NCBI GenBank assembly: GCA_963750535.1
Contig: CAVVRF010000028.1
Coordinates: forward strand, 1 to 64,000
Reading direction: 5' to 3'
Length of the DNA stretch: 64,000 bases
Source: JAKFWF01 sp963750535
GTDB taxonomy: Bacteria; Pseudomonadota; Alphaproteobacteria; Rhizobiales; Hyphomicrobiaceae
Shown here: piece by piece, positions 9,473-18,848 of the stretch
Layout: every line of letters begins with the position of its first letter
How positions within the stretch are numbered: position 1 is the stretch's first letter
The notes under the pieces: model-generated
Database searches by the model: none
The model's input: the letters and a program-made list of their open reading frames with translations, nothing else
What the model was told of the DNA's origin: nothing
Made by a program: the position numbers and the translations under genes

Positions 9473-10539
9473 AGAGGCGTCTCGCCGTCGCCGTGGTCGG
9501 ACTAGGCATCGGCCGCAATCATCTCGACGCCTATGCGACACTGCCCGACCTGTACGAGATCAAGGCGGTCTGCGATCTCGACGAGGTCAAGGCCAATGCG
9601 GCGGCGGCAAAGTTCGGCGCGGTGGCCGAGACGCGCTTCGACAGCCTCCTGAAAATCGAAGGCCTCGATGTCATCGATCTGTGCACTCCGCCGAATACGC
9701 ACCGGGCGCTGATCGAGCAGGCACTTGCCGGCGGCTTTCATGTCATCTGCGAAAAGCCGCTGACCGGCTCGCTCGCCGACATCGACGCGATCGGCAAAGT
9801 TGCCGCGGTGGCCAGAGGCACGCTGTCGCCGATCTTCCAGTACCGCTTCGGCAACGGCCTGCAGAAGCTCAAGCTGCTTCAGGCCAGGGGCCTGTGCGGC
9901 AAGCCGTATCTCACCACCATCGAGACATCGTGGCGGCGCGACCGCGACTACTACGCCACGCCGTGGCGCGGCAAATGGGCGAGCGAGCTCGGCGGCTGCT
10001 GCCTGTCGCAAGCCATCCATGCGCACGATATCCTGTCGTACGTCAATGGACCGGTGAAAAGCGTGTTTGCGCGTGTCGCAACTCGCGTCAATCCCATCGA
10101 GGTCGAGGATTGCGCCGCCATCTCGGTGGAAATGGCGAACGGATCCCTGGCGACACTGGCGGTCACCCTCGGTGCCGCGGAAGAGCTGTCGCGCCTGCGC
10201 TTCATGTTCTCCAACCTGACGGTCGAGAGCCGCAGCACGCACCCCTATCGGCCAGGCGACGACCCGTGGCATTTCAAGGGCATGACGCCGGAGATCGATG
10301 CCGAGATCGCAGCGACATTCGATACGTTTCAACCATCGGCCGAGTCCTTCGCCGGACAGTTTGCGCGAATCCACGCCGGCATTGCCGGCACCGCGCCGAT
10401 GCCGGTCACGCTCGCCGATGCACGTGCCTCACTCGAGTTGATCACGGCAATCTATCATTCGGCGGCGACCGCCACAGCGGTTGAGTTGCCCTTGCCGGCA
10501 GATCATCCCCTATATGGCAGGTGGACCCCCGGCGGCTAG
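9469..10539 (+). CDS. Gfo/Idh/MocA-family oxidoreductase (second of the pair)
   Basis: 356-residue dehydrogenase. It has a canonical Rossmann motif (VVGLGIGRNH, glycines 11, 13 and 15), DLDEVKANA after the second strand, and the catalytic E95-K-P97. The C-terminal domain includes SELGGCCLSQAIHAHDIL, where the family's GG-x(2)-D/S-x-G/A-x-H-x(2)-D pattern is recognisable. It starts by ATGA overlap with the preceding gene. Together with the divergent MocD/MocE-like genes it suggests oxidative breakdown of a cyclitol, sugar or ether-bearing compound; the actual substrate is not deducible. It converges on the D-2-hydroxyacid dehydrogenase gene. Confidence 0.88.
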   Translation: MKRRLAVAVVGLGIGRNHLDAYATLPDLYEIKAVCDLDEVKANAAAAKFGAVAETRFDSLLKIEGLDVIDLCTPPNTHRALIEQALAGGFHVICEKPLTGSLADIDAIGKVAAVARGTLSPIFQYRFGNGLQKLKLLQARGLCGKPYLTTIETSWRRDRDYYATPWRGKWASELGGCCLSQAIHAHDILSYVNGPVKSVFARVATRVNPIEVEDCAAISVEMANGSLATLAVTLGAAEELSRLRFMFSNLTVESRSTHPYRPGDDPWHFKGMTPEIDAEIAATFDTFQPSAESFAGQFARIHAGIAGTAPMPVTLADARASLELITAIYHSAATATAVELPLPADHPLYGRWTPGG

Positions 10540-10561
10540 CCACGCTCGTTTCGCACGGCGA

Positions 10562-11542
10562 TCAGGGAAAAGCGACGCGATTTTCGAGCTTGCCGGTCGA
10601 GAAAAAGCACTCGAGGTTCGCGAATAGCGCCGTCATTTTCTGGCACATTGCGTCGCGTGTTCCGGCCGAGATGTGCGGCGATAGAACGACATTCGGCAGC
10701 GCAAGCAGCGGGCTTGCCAGCGCCGGCGGCTCGCGCTCGAAAACGTCGAGCCCGGCCGCGAGCACGTGTCCGGATTTCAGGGCGTCCGCAAGTGCCGCCT
10801 CATCGATCAGTCCACCGCGCGCCGTGTTGACGACGATGGCTCCGGGCTTCAATCGCGACAGTGCCGCGTGTCCCACGATCCCGCGGGTCTCGTCCGTCAA
10901 CGGCACGTGAAGCGTGAGGACGTCGGCTGCCGCCAGCACCTCGTCGAATGTGCCGGCGCACAACCCGAGGGATGACTCCGCCTCCGTCGATAGGCACACC
11001 ACCGGATCGACGTAGATCCCGGCACAGCCGAAACTCTTGAGCCGCTCCGCAACTGCCTGGCCGATCCTGCCCATGCCGATGTAGCCGATGGTCTTGCCAT
11101 AAAGCTCCCGCGAGACGCCGCGCAGGGCATTCACGTGCCATCGCCCCTGCCGCAGCTCGACATCGGCAAATGTCAGCCGCTTTGCCGCCGCCAGCATCAG
11201 GAGCACGGTATGCTCGGCGACGCCGATCGTCGTGCCCTGCGGCGTGAGGGCCATCGGCAGTCCACGCCTCCTGATCTCCTGCCAATCGGTGGTGTCCTGC
11301 CAGCCGACCCCCTGGTGATGGACAACCCGAAGCTTGCCGCCAGCATCGAGGTGGCGTTTCGTCAGTCGTGTTGCCGCGCAGATGACGGCTTCGCAATCGG
11401 CAATTCTTCGGCAGCGCTCGTCATCGTCGTCGCGCTCGAGGGTAACGACGTCGAACCTCGGGCCTGCGGCCGCCCGGATCAGCGCGTAGACATCCGCACC
11501 GGCGTGGCTGAGGTACAGCACTTTCACAGGCTCGGCAGCCAT
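10562..11542 (-). CDS. D-isomer-specific 2-hydroxyacid dehydrogenase
   Basis: 326-residue NAD(P)-dependent enzyme interconverting a 2-hydroxyacid and a 2-oxoacid. The cofactor motif is G156-M-G-R-I-G161 and the catalytic residues are R242 (NTARGGLID), E271 (DVFEREPP) and H290 (LSPHISAGT). Length and domain order match phosphoglycerate- and glyoxylate-reductase-like members; specificity is not predictable. It is the last gene of the minus-strand ABC operon, 12 bases after the RraA-like gene, so its substrate is probably a catabolite of the imported sugar or acid. Two more paralogues occur at 40.5-42.6 kb. Confidence 0.9.
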   Translation of the reverse strand: MAAEPVKVLYLSHAGADVYALIRAAAGPRFDVVTLERDDDDERCRRIADCEAVICAATRLTKRHLDAGGKLRVVHHQGVGWQDTTDWQEIRRRGLPMALTPQGTTIGVAEHTVLLMLAAAKRLTFADVELRQGRWHVNALRGVSRELYGKTIGYIGMGRIGQAVAERLKSFGCAGIYVDPVVCLSTEAESSLGLCAGTFDEVLAAADVLTLHVPLTDETRGIVGHAALSRLKPGAIVVNTARGGLIDEAALADALKSGHVLAAGLDVFEREPPALASPLLALPNVVLSPHISAGTRDAMCQKMTALFANLECFFSTGKLENRVAFP

Positions 11543-11554
11543 GGAACCCTCGCT

Positions 11555-12243
11555 TCAATCTTCGTAGCGCACGCGGGCGGAAGCCAGGACGTCGTCGAGC
11601 CAGGCGGGATACTTGGCTCCGGCAGCGACGGCTGCCTCCATCTTGCGCTCCTTCTCGGCGATCGCCGCAAGCTCGGAGCCGACCGTGCCGACGGCACCAC
11701 GCGACACGACGACGACACCATCGATGTCGCCGACCACAAGATCACCGGGATTGACCAGCACGCCGCCGAGCGTGACCGGGTAGCCGACCTCGCCGGGGCC
11801 GTCCTTGAGCGGGGAGTTCGGCGACAGCCCGCGCGCAAAGGTCGGCAGGCCAACTTGATTGATACCCGTGATATCACGCACGACACCGTCGGTTACCGCC
11901 GCGACGATGCCGGCGTTGCGTGCCATCCCGAGCAGGATGTCGCCAAGAACGGACGCGGTGTCGGACCCGTCGACTGCGACGACGAGCACGTCGCCGGGCT
12001 TCGCAAACTTGAGCGCCGCATAGGGTGCGAGGTTGTCGACCGGGCGTGTTCTGACGGTCAGTGCCGTGCCGACGAACCGGGTTGCCGTCGAAATCGGACG
12101 GATCCAATGCGGCAGCGCGCCCCGCCGTCCCTGGGCGTCGACGACCCAACCGGTCGGAGCCGTCTCGAAGGCTGCGCGCTCGGCGGCGGTCGGTCTCGGA
12201 AAGTCGCGACGGATCTTGAGTTGAGAGGGCTCGGCCATGACGG

Positions 12244-12247
<4 letters not shown>
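11555..12247 (-). CDS. RraA-like / 4-hydroxy-4-methyl-2-oxoglutarate aldolase family protein
   Basis: 230-residue member of the RraA fold. The diagnostic region is VVAAVTDGVVRDITGI, where the family has a D-G-x-x-R-D substrate and metal site, followed by LGGVLVNPGDLVVGDIDGVVVV. Metabolic members cleave 4-hydroxy-2-oxo acids or decarboxylate oxaloacetate using divalent metal; the RNase-E-inhibitor role of true RraA is unlikely in a transporter operon. Start: GTG at 12245-12247 overlaps the ATPase stop (GTGA); an in-frame ATG at 12238 is the alternative. With the downstream hydroxyacid dehydrogenase it could process a hydroxy-oxo acid derived from the transported solute. Confidence 0.82.
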
Positions 12248-13359
<1,112 letters not shown>

Positions 13360-13371
13360 TCTACGCTGCCC

Positions 13372-14190
13372 TCACTTCACCGCGCCGGCGGTCATGCCCT
13401 GGATGAGCTTTTCCGAGAAGAACGCGTACACGACGATCACCGGAATAATCGCGATCATGAGCCCGGTCGCGATCATTCCAATGTCCTCCTGCGTATCGCC
13501 GATAAAGCGCTGGATGCCGAGCGGCAGGGTCCGGTTCTCCTCGTCAGTGATCAGCACTACGGCGAATAGGAACTCGTTCCACAGCAGGATGAAATTCAGA
13601 ATGATCGTCGTCGCGACCGCCGGCAGCGCAATTGGTAGCGATACCCTCCAGAAGATCTCCCAGTCGGAATAGCCGTCCATTCGCGCGGCATCGAACAAGT
13701 CGCCCGGGATGCGTGCGAAGAAGCTTTCAAGGATATAGATGGTCAGCGGCAGCTGGATCGCGACGTAGACCAGCGTCAGGCCGAGCTTGGAGTTGTAGAG
13801 CCCGTAGCCGACCAGGATCTGGAATAGCGAGATGATCGTAATCTGCGGGGGAAAGATGATTGTTGAGAATAGTACGAAGTAGATCGCGCGGTTCAGGCGA
13901 AACCGATAGCGCGCCAGGCAATGGGCGGCCATTGCGCCGACGATGGTCACCACCGCGACTGCGATCACCACCACCTGCAGCGAATTGGCGAAATAGACCG
14001 AATAGTTCGAATTGAACCAGGCATCGGAGAACTTGTCCCAGTGCGCCGGGATCGGCGGCCCGAAATGATCGTTATGGATCTCCGTCGTCGTGCGAAGCGA
14101 CATCATCGCCGCCCACACGAACGGGCCGGCTGCAAACGACGTGTACAGGCAAAGGCCGAGCAGCAGGAGGGATCGCTTCAGAGCATGCAT
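13372..14190 (-). CDS. sugar-type ABC importer permease (MalG/UgpE family)
   Basis: 272-residue inner-membrane permease with six helices. The coupling loop (ARMDGYSDWEIFWRVSLPIALPA) is the EAA motif of the carbohydrate-uptake-1 class. The frame stays open about 170 codons upstream, into the other permease, but the ATG at 14188-14190 (MHALKRSLLLLGLCLY) gives the family N-terminus and avoids overlap. It ends 12 bases before the ATPase start. Confidence 0.9.
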   Translation of the reverse strand: MHALKRSLLLLGLCLYTSFAAGPFVWAAMMSLRTTTEIHNDHFGPPIPAHWDKFSDAWFNSNYSVYFANSLQVVVIAVAVVTIVGAMAAHCLARYRFRLNRAIYFVLFSTIIFPPQITIISLFQILVGYGLYNSKLGLTLVYVAIQLPLTIYILESFFARIPGDLFDAARMDGYSDWEIFWRVSLPIALPAVATTIILNFILLWNEFLFAVVLITDEENRTLPLGIQRFIGDTQEDIGMIATGLMIAIIPVIVVYAFFSEKLIQGMTAGAVK

Positions 14191-14198
14191 GCTGGACC

Positions 14199-15116
14199 TC
14201 AGTACTCGAGCTTTTCGCGCTGGCGGAAGGCCCAGGTGAGGATCAGCACCGTCGTGAGCACGATGACGAACCAGACGGTCGCGATCGTCGACGGATAGCC
14301 GAGATCGAACGTCGTCCACTCGAATGCCCGCTTGTAGACGTAGGTGGAAACCGTCTCCGTCGCCCACAGCGGATTGCCCTTGGTCGTGATCCAGACGAGG
14401 TCGAAGATCTTCATCTTGCCAATGAACGAGAGCACGATGAGATTGAGCAGCGTGGCGCGGATCAGCGGAAAAATGACAAACACGAGCTTGCCGCCCCACC
14501 CGCAATTGTCGAGATCGGCGGCCTCGATCACGTCGCGCGGAAGCGAGTGCAGCGCGGCCAGCAGAACCACCATGTTGAAGCCGACCCACATCCAGCTCGT
14601 CACGAAGATGAGCGCGGGCAGCGCCGTCGCCGGATCGCCGAGCCAGGGGCGGGCGAGAGCGCCGAGGCCGACCGCGCGCAGGGCGACGTTCACCGGACCC
14701 CAATCGTTATTGTAGATCCACATCCAGAGGATGCCGACCACGACATATGACATCAGGACCGGCGTGAACCAGGCCACGCGAAAGAACCGCGCACCCGGCA
14801 CGCGGGCGTAGAGCGCCAGTGCCAGGCAGAGCGCAACAGTGACCTCCACCAGCGGCGAGGTGCAGGCCCACAGGATCGTGTTGCGCACTGCCCGCCAGAA
14901 AATCTCGTCGCGCGCCAACTCGGCGTAGTTCGCCAGCCCGATGAACTCCTCGCGACGCGGCAGCACCTTGTGGAAGCTGTTCCACAAGGTGCGGATCGCC
15001 GGATAGGCCGTCAGCGCCGTATAGATCGTGAGCGCCGGCAGCAGGAACGCGATCATCGTTCCCCAGGGCCTGCGCAGCCCATCGTCGCGCTGCGGCGCTG
15101 TCTTTCCGGTTGCCAT
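14199..15116 (-). CDS. sugar-type ABC importer permease (MalF/UgpA family)
   Basis: 305-residue inner-membrane permease, partner of the gene at 13372-14190. Hydrophobic helices start at about residue 20 (MIAFLLPALTIYTALTAYP). The EAA-type loop is EAADLDNCGWGGKLVFVIFPLI. It is separated from the binding-protein gene by 84 bases containing a strong hairpin, and from the next permease by eight bases. Confidence 0.9.
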   Translation of the reverse strand: MATGKTAPQRDDGLRRPWGTMIAFLLPALTIYTALTAYPAIRTLWNSFHKVLPRREEFIGLANYAELARDEIFWRAVRNTILWACTSPLVEVTVALCLALALYARVPGARFFRVAWFTPVLMSYVVVGILWMWIYNNDWGPVNVALRAVGLGALARPWLGDPATALPALIFVTSWMWVGFNMVVLLAALHSLPRDVIEAADLDNCGWGGKLVFVIFPLIRATLLNLIVLSFIGKMKIFDLVWITTKGNPLWATETVSTYVYKRAFEWTTFDLGYPSTIATVWFVIVLTTVLILTWAFRQREKLEY

Positions 15117-15148
15117 TGAAGCCTGCGTCTGTGGAATGGTTGCGGGGG

Positions 15149-15175
15149 CGGCTCCCGGGTTCGCCCCGGGAGCCG
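15149..15175 (-). promoter_or_regulatory. intercistronic hairpin between binding-protein and permease genes
   Basis: A perfect 11-bp stem (CGGCTCCCGGG / CCCGGGAGCCG) with a 5-base loop lies in the 84-base gap after the solute-binding-protein stop. No U-run follows. In ABC operons such hairpins usually protect the upstream binding-protein message and lower permease expression; a partial terminator is the alternative. Confidence 0.75.
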
Positions 15176-15200
15176 TAGCACCTGCACACTGGCGGAACGC

Positions 15201-16478
15201 TCAGTAAGCGCCGGCGAGCTGCTTGACCGCGTCCTCGACGGTGATCGTGCCGGCCGGGAAGGCGTTGTTGAGCACCTGAGTGAAGACTTCCTTCGGCTTG
15301 CCGCTCATAACCTGGATCGGAATGCCGAAGTGGTATTTGGCGCCCACGTTGGTCGCGGCGATCATCCTGAAATATTCGGCAGCCTGGGCGTTCGTCATTT
15401 TCGACGGGTCGCTCTTGATGCCGGTCTGCACCTTCACATTATCGAGCCAGCGGTTGCCGACCTCGGGCGTCAGGAACGAGTTGAAGAAGGCCGTGACTTC
15501 CTTGGGAGACTTCGTTGCCGCGTTCGCGACGTAGCTGCCGCCCACGGCGATCGACCGGCATTCGGCGCAGGCCGCTCCAGGCGGCGCCGGGAACTGCATG
15601 ATCCCGAGCTGGAAGCTGGCCGGCTGCCCGCCCTTGTCGACCGGGTTGAATGCGCGCGACGTGTACCAGCTGCCGACGAGGAACGTCAGCGCGCCCGGGC
15701 TGGTGTGAAAATAGCCGTGCGCCTCGGCCAGTTTCAGTGTGGTGAAGGTCGACGGCAGCATGCCGGCCTCGGTCAGCGTACGTATCCACTTCAATGTATC
15801 GACGACGCGCGGATCGGACCACGGCAGTTTGCCCGCAAGCAGGCTCGCGTAGTCGGCGACCCCGAGCTTTTTCAACAGGGCCTCATGTGCCAGGTGCGCC
15901 CCGGTGAAGGGGCGATCGCCGGCGCCGAGTGCCATCGGGGTCAGGCCCTTGGCCTTCGATTTCTTGACCATGTCGAGGAATGCTTCCGGCGCGAGCTGCA
16001 GGTTGGCCGGCAGCGCAACGCCCAGGTCGCTCATTGCTTTCTTGTTGTAGTAGAGCTCGACTGTCCAGGCCTCGAGTGGCAGCCCATAGGGCTTGCCCTT
16101 GTAGGTCCACGCCTCCTTCGCCCAGGGCTCGACCTTGGCCCAGTCCAAGCCCGAAAGATCGAGCAGGAAGGCATTGTCCATGTACTCGACCTGGTCGGGC
16201 TCGGCGTAGAAGATGTCGGGGGCCTGGCCGGCACGAAGCGCAGTCTTCAGCGCCGCATAAAGCGCGGTCTTCTCGTACCATGTCGCCTTGATCTTGATGC
16301 CCGGGTTCTTTGCCTCGAAGTCCGCGATCGCGGCCTCGACGAACTGGCGTTTGGGCAGCTCGGCTGCCCAATGGCTCCAGAAGGTAATCTCCTTTGTCGC
16401 CTGGCCAAGGCTGCTGCCGGCCGTGACGCATAGTGCCACTGCCGACGCGGCAAGCGTCGTCATCAGTTTGCGTAGCAT
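15201..16478 (-). CDS. ABC transporter extracellular solute-binding protein (carbohydrate type)
   Basis: 425-residue periplasmic receptor. A Sec signal peptide (MLRKLMTTLAASAVALCVTAG, cleavage near residue 25) precedes a family-1 binding domain: ITFWSHWAAELPKRQFVEAA, ADFEAKNPGIKIKATW, GQAPDIFYAEP, and a C-terminal GIPIQVMSGKPKEVFTQVLN. The frame is open 69 codons further upstream, but the ATG at 16476-16478 follows GGAGGAAACG and the signal peptide. First gene of a six-gene operon (receptor, two permeases, ATPase, RraA-like, hydroxyacid dehydrogenase). The ligand is probably a sugar or sugar acid, not determinable further. Confidence 0.9.
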   Translation of the reverse strand: MLRKLMTTLAASAVALCVTAGSSLGQATKEITFWSHWAAELPKRQFVEAAIADFEAKNPGIKIKATWYEKTALYAALKTALRAGQAPDIFYAEPDQVEYMDNAFLLDLSGLDWAKVEPWAKEAWTYKGKPYGLPLEAWTVELYYNKKAMSDLGVALPANLQLAPEAFLDMVKKSKAKGLTPMALGAGDRPFTGAHLAHEALLKKLGVADYASLLAGKLPWSDPRVVDTLKWIRTLTEAGMLPSTFTTLKLAEAHGYFHTSPGALTFLVGSWYTSRAFNPVDKGGQPASFQLGIMQFPAPPGAACAECRSIAVGGSYVANAATKSPKEVTAFFNSFLTPEVGNRWLDNVKVQTGIKSDPSKMTNAQAAEYFRMIAATNVGAKYHFGIPIQVMSGKPKEVFTQVLNNAFPAGTITVEDAVKQLAGAY

Positions 16479-16584
16479 GCGTTTCCTCCGCTGAGAGCGC
16501 CCGCCGCCGGTGGCGATCAAGGCCTTGTCATGCCGGTCGTCTCCGCGACCTCGGCACGAAACTAGAAGGATGGAAGTTGCCACG

Positions 16585-16600
16585 TCAACAATATTATTGA
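16585..16600. promoter_or_regulatory. candidate GntR operator (near-perfect palindrome)
   Basis: TCAACAATATTATTGA matches its own reverse complement at 14 of 16 positions. It sits about 107 bases before the binding-protein start and 70 bases before the divergent GntR gene, inside the only AT-rich patch of this 190-base region. That position fits an operator for the adjacent regulator controlling both directions. Confidence 0.65.
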
Positions 16601-16669
16601 TAATCTTGCCGACTGAAGCGCCAGTCGTGCTTCGACATGCGATGCGCGCCGAGAGTCTTTGGAGATGCG

Positions 16670-17359
16670 ATGAGTAGGACGGCAATCAGCGAAACCGCAA
16701 ATTTGGACGAGCAGCGTGAGCCGTCCGCCCACGACGTCGCTCGGGCCCTCGAGTTCGACATCCTCTTTGGCGGTCTGCGTCCGCGCGAACGCCTTGTCGA
16801 AGAGCCGCTGATGCAGCGTTTCGGCGCCAAGCGGCATGCCGTGCGGCAGGCGCTGCTCGACCTCGAGCACATTGGCATTGTCGTGCGCTCGCCCAATCGC
16901 GGCGCGGCGGTGCGGGATTTCTCGGCGGAGGAGGTCGAGGAGATCACCGAGGTCCGGGAGACGCTGCACCGGCGAGCCGTCCAGCGCATGCGACTGCCGG
17001 CGGAGCCCGAGTTGATCACGGCGCTGCAAGCGACCCAGCGCCGCCATGACGCCGCCGTGGCCGCCCGCAATCCGCGCGGGATCGACGACGCCAATGAAGC
17101 GTTTCACGCCCAGCTGTTCGGCGCGTGCGGCAACAAGCTGCTTTCCGATGCAATCGGGCATTATGCCTATCTGTCCCGCGCCATGCGGCTGTACCCGCTG
17201 GTCGATCCTGCCCTGCTGGAGACGTTGCGCACCGAGCATTGGGCGATGATCGACGCCCTGAAAGCGGGCAATCGGCGGGAGCTGGCAAGACTGGTCGTTG
17301 GCCACATCCAGCACTCGAAAAAGATCTATCTACAGGTTCGCGGCAGCAGCGAGCCGTAG
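16670..17359 (+). CDS. GntR-family transcriptional regulator (FadR/FCD subfamily)
   Basis: 229 residues. The N-terminal winged helix (DILFGGLRPRERLVEEPLMQRFGAKRHAVRQALLDLEHIGIV, split here across residues 30-70) is followed by an FCD-type all-helical effector domain with the metal-site residues spread in the EVRETLHRRAV, HAQLFGACGN and HWAMIDAL helices. It diverges from the ABC operon and probably represses it until a pathway intermediate binds. ATG at 16670 follows GGAG at 16661. Confidence 0.9.
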   Translation: MSRTAISETANLDEQREPSAHDVARALEFDILFGGLRPRERLVEEPLMQRFGAKRHAVRQALLDLEHIGIVVRSPNRGAAVRDFSAEEVEEITEVRETLHRRAVQRMRLPAEPELITALQATQRRHDAAVAARNPRGIDDANEAFHAQLFGACGNKLLSDAIGHYAYLSRAMRLYPLVDPALLETLRTEHWAMIDALKAGNRRELARLVVGHIQHSKKIYLQVRGSSEP

Positions 17360-17537
17360 GTTCTTGCGCCGACGCTGACTTGGAGATGACCGGTAGTCTC
17401 ACAGGCCCGGCCTCGAACGCAGCGTATCGGAGATTGCGCAACTCGTCTCCTGATCCGCCCTTCGACGCCGGCCGACTCGCCACGAAGTGTGATTGGCATC
17501 GCGATTGTTTCCGGCATTGACCGAGCCACGGTCGGCG

Positions 17538-18152
17538 TCAATCGATCGGCACCCCCAGGAACTCGGGCTGGGTCTCAGCCCACTTGGCGAACCGCGCGAG
17601 TGCCGGGCATTCGGCTGCGCCAATCGTCTGCGCGATTACGCTTTGCGTGAAGCTCCAGGCCACGGCTGCCGTGATATCCGCCTGCATTGGACGTACACCG
17701 AACAACCAGGTAGCGCCCTCGCCCATCTCGGAGTTGAGCAGGTGGTACGCGGACAGCAATTGCTTTTGCACGCGGTCGACCCAAGGCTGATGCTGCCGTT
17801 CGGCCGGCCGGAGATTGCGCTCGTAGACGATCTGAACCGTCTTTTCGCAAGCCGCCAAGGCCAGCCCGACAATGCGCTGATGGCGTCCGTACCGATTGAG
17901 AGGAACGGGTTCCAGTCGGCGATCCTCCGCTACGAGCCGTCCGAGATAGTCGAGTATCAATGTCGACTCCATCAGCACGACCCCGTCGTCGGTCACCAAG
18001 GTCGGCGCCTTCACGACCGGATTGATCGCGGCAAAGGTGTCGTAGTCGCGGAAAACCGACACCGGTTCGTGATCAAAGGCCAGTCCCATGTACTTCAATG
18101 ATATTGCCACGCGCCTGACGTAAGGCGAATCCAGCATCCCAATCAGGCGCAT
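17538..18152 (-). CDS. glutathione S-transferase family protein
   Basis: 204 residues. The N-terminal thioredoxin-like domain reads MRLIGMLDSPYVRRVAISLK, with S9 in the usual active-site position, and contains the glutathione-binding cis-Pro segment KAPTLV and the ESTLILDYL segment. A helical C-terminal domain follows. It probably conjugates or reduces electrophiles with glutathione in the cytoplasm. The ATG at 18150-18152 follows GGAAAGGAAGC; the frame is open upstream but that part reads through unrelated sequence. It is divergent from an Lrp-type regulator 150 bases away. Confidence 0.88.
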   Translation of the reverse strand: MRLIGMLDSPYVRRVAISLKYMGLAFDHEPVSVFRDYDTFAAINPVVKAPTLVTDDGVVLMESTLILDYLGRLVAEDRRLEPVPLNRYGRHQRIVGLALAACEKTVQIVYERNLRPAERQHQPWVDRVQKQLLSAYHLLNSEMGEGATWLFGVRPMQADITAAVAWSFTQSVIAQTIGAAECPALARFAKWAETQPEFLGVPID

Positions 18153-18301
18153 GACTTTGCTTCCTTTCCACTCCTGCACCGCCAATCGCGACTTGTCGCT
18201 CTGCTGCGATGTTGCCTTATGCGTTGCCTGCTGGATATGCTGACTCATCGGTGAAATCGCCAATCTGCCGATGAATCCAAACTTGCCAGGACCATACTTG
18301 C

Positions 18302-18773
18302 ATGACCTCGCCGGCCGACACTCGACGACAAGGACCTTGCCATTCTCGATGCACTGCAACTCGATGGCCGCATGTCGCTCTCGGAACTTGGGCGGACAAT
18401 CGGCCTTTCGCAGCCGGCAATGTCGGAGCGCGTCAAACGATTGGAGGACCGTGGGATCATCCTTGGCTATGGCGCTCGGATCAGCTTGCAGGCGCTTGGC
18501 CTTAGAATGATGGCAATCATTCGCTTGAAGACAGCGCACGAGCACATCCGCGCCTGCCTCAAGCAGTTTGCGGAACTTCCACATATCATCGAGGTGCACA
18601 GAGTTACTGGCGATGACTGCTTCGTCTTGAAGGCCATCGTGCCGGCGCCCGAGGATCTGTCGGTCATCGTTGATGCGATCGGTCGATTTGGAGCGGTTAC
18701 GACATCCGTGGTGTTGCGAAGCGAGCCAACCAAGCCGATCAGCCGAAAACTTCTGAAGGCAGCAATGCGATGA
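18302..18773 (+). CDS. Lrp/AsnC-family transcriptional regulator, probable single frameshift near the start
   Basis: From the ATG at 18372 the frame encodes 133 residues: an HTH (LSELGRTIGLSQPAMSERVKRLEDRGII) and an RAM/effector domain. The first helix of the HTH lies upstream: DDKDLAILDALQLDGR precedes the ATG in the same frame, but that frame has no start codon after an in-frame stop at 18303. An ATG at 18302 encodes MTSPADT in another frame, and one extra base near 18323 joins the two into a normal Lrp N-terminus. Either a one-base error or mutation has occurred, or the protein starts at a non-standard codon. Target genes probably include the divergent GST. Confidence 0.72.
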
Positions 18774-18848
18774 GCCGATTGCGGGACCGCGTCCGCGAAC
18801 GAAGCAGGCAGTAGGCCGCTCTCGGCCGCCGGCTTTCGACCGCCGCTC

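Noticed and set aside
18467..18848. C-terminal 127 codons of the long PhaC-like frame
   Set aside because: They are antisense to lrp and have no PhaC similarity; the expected PhaC end is in another frame stopping at 18849.
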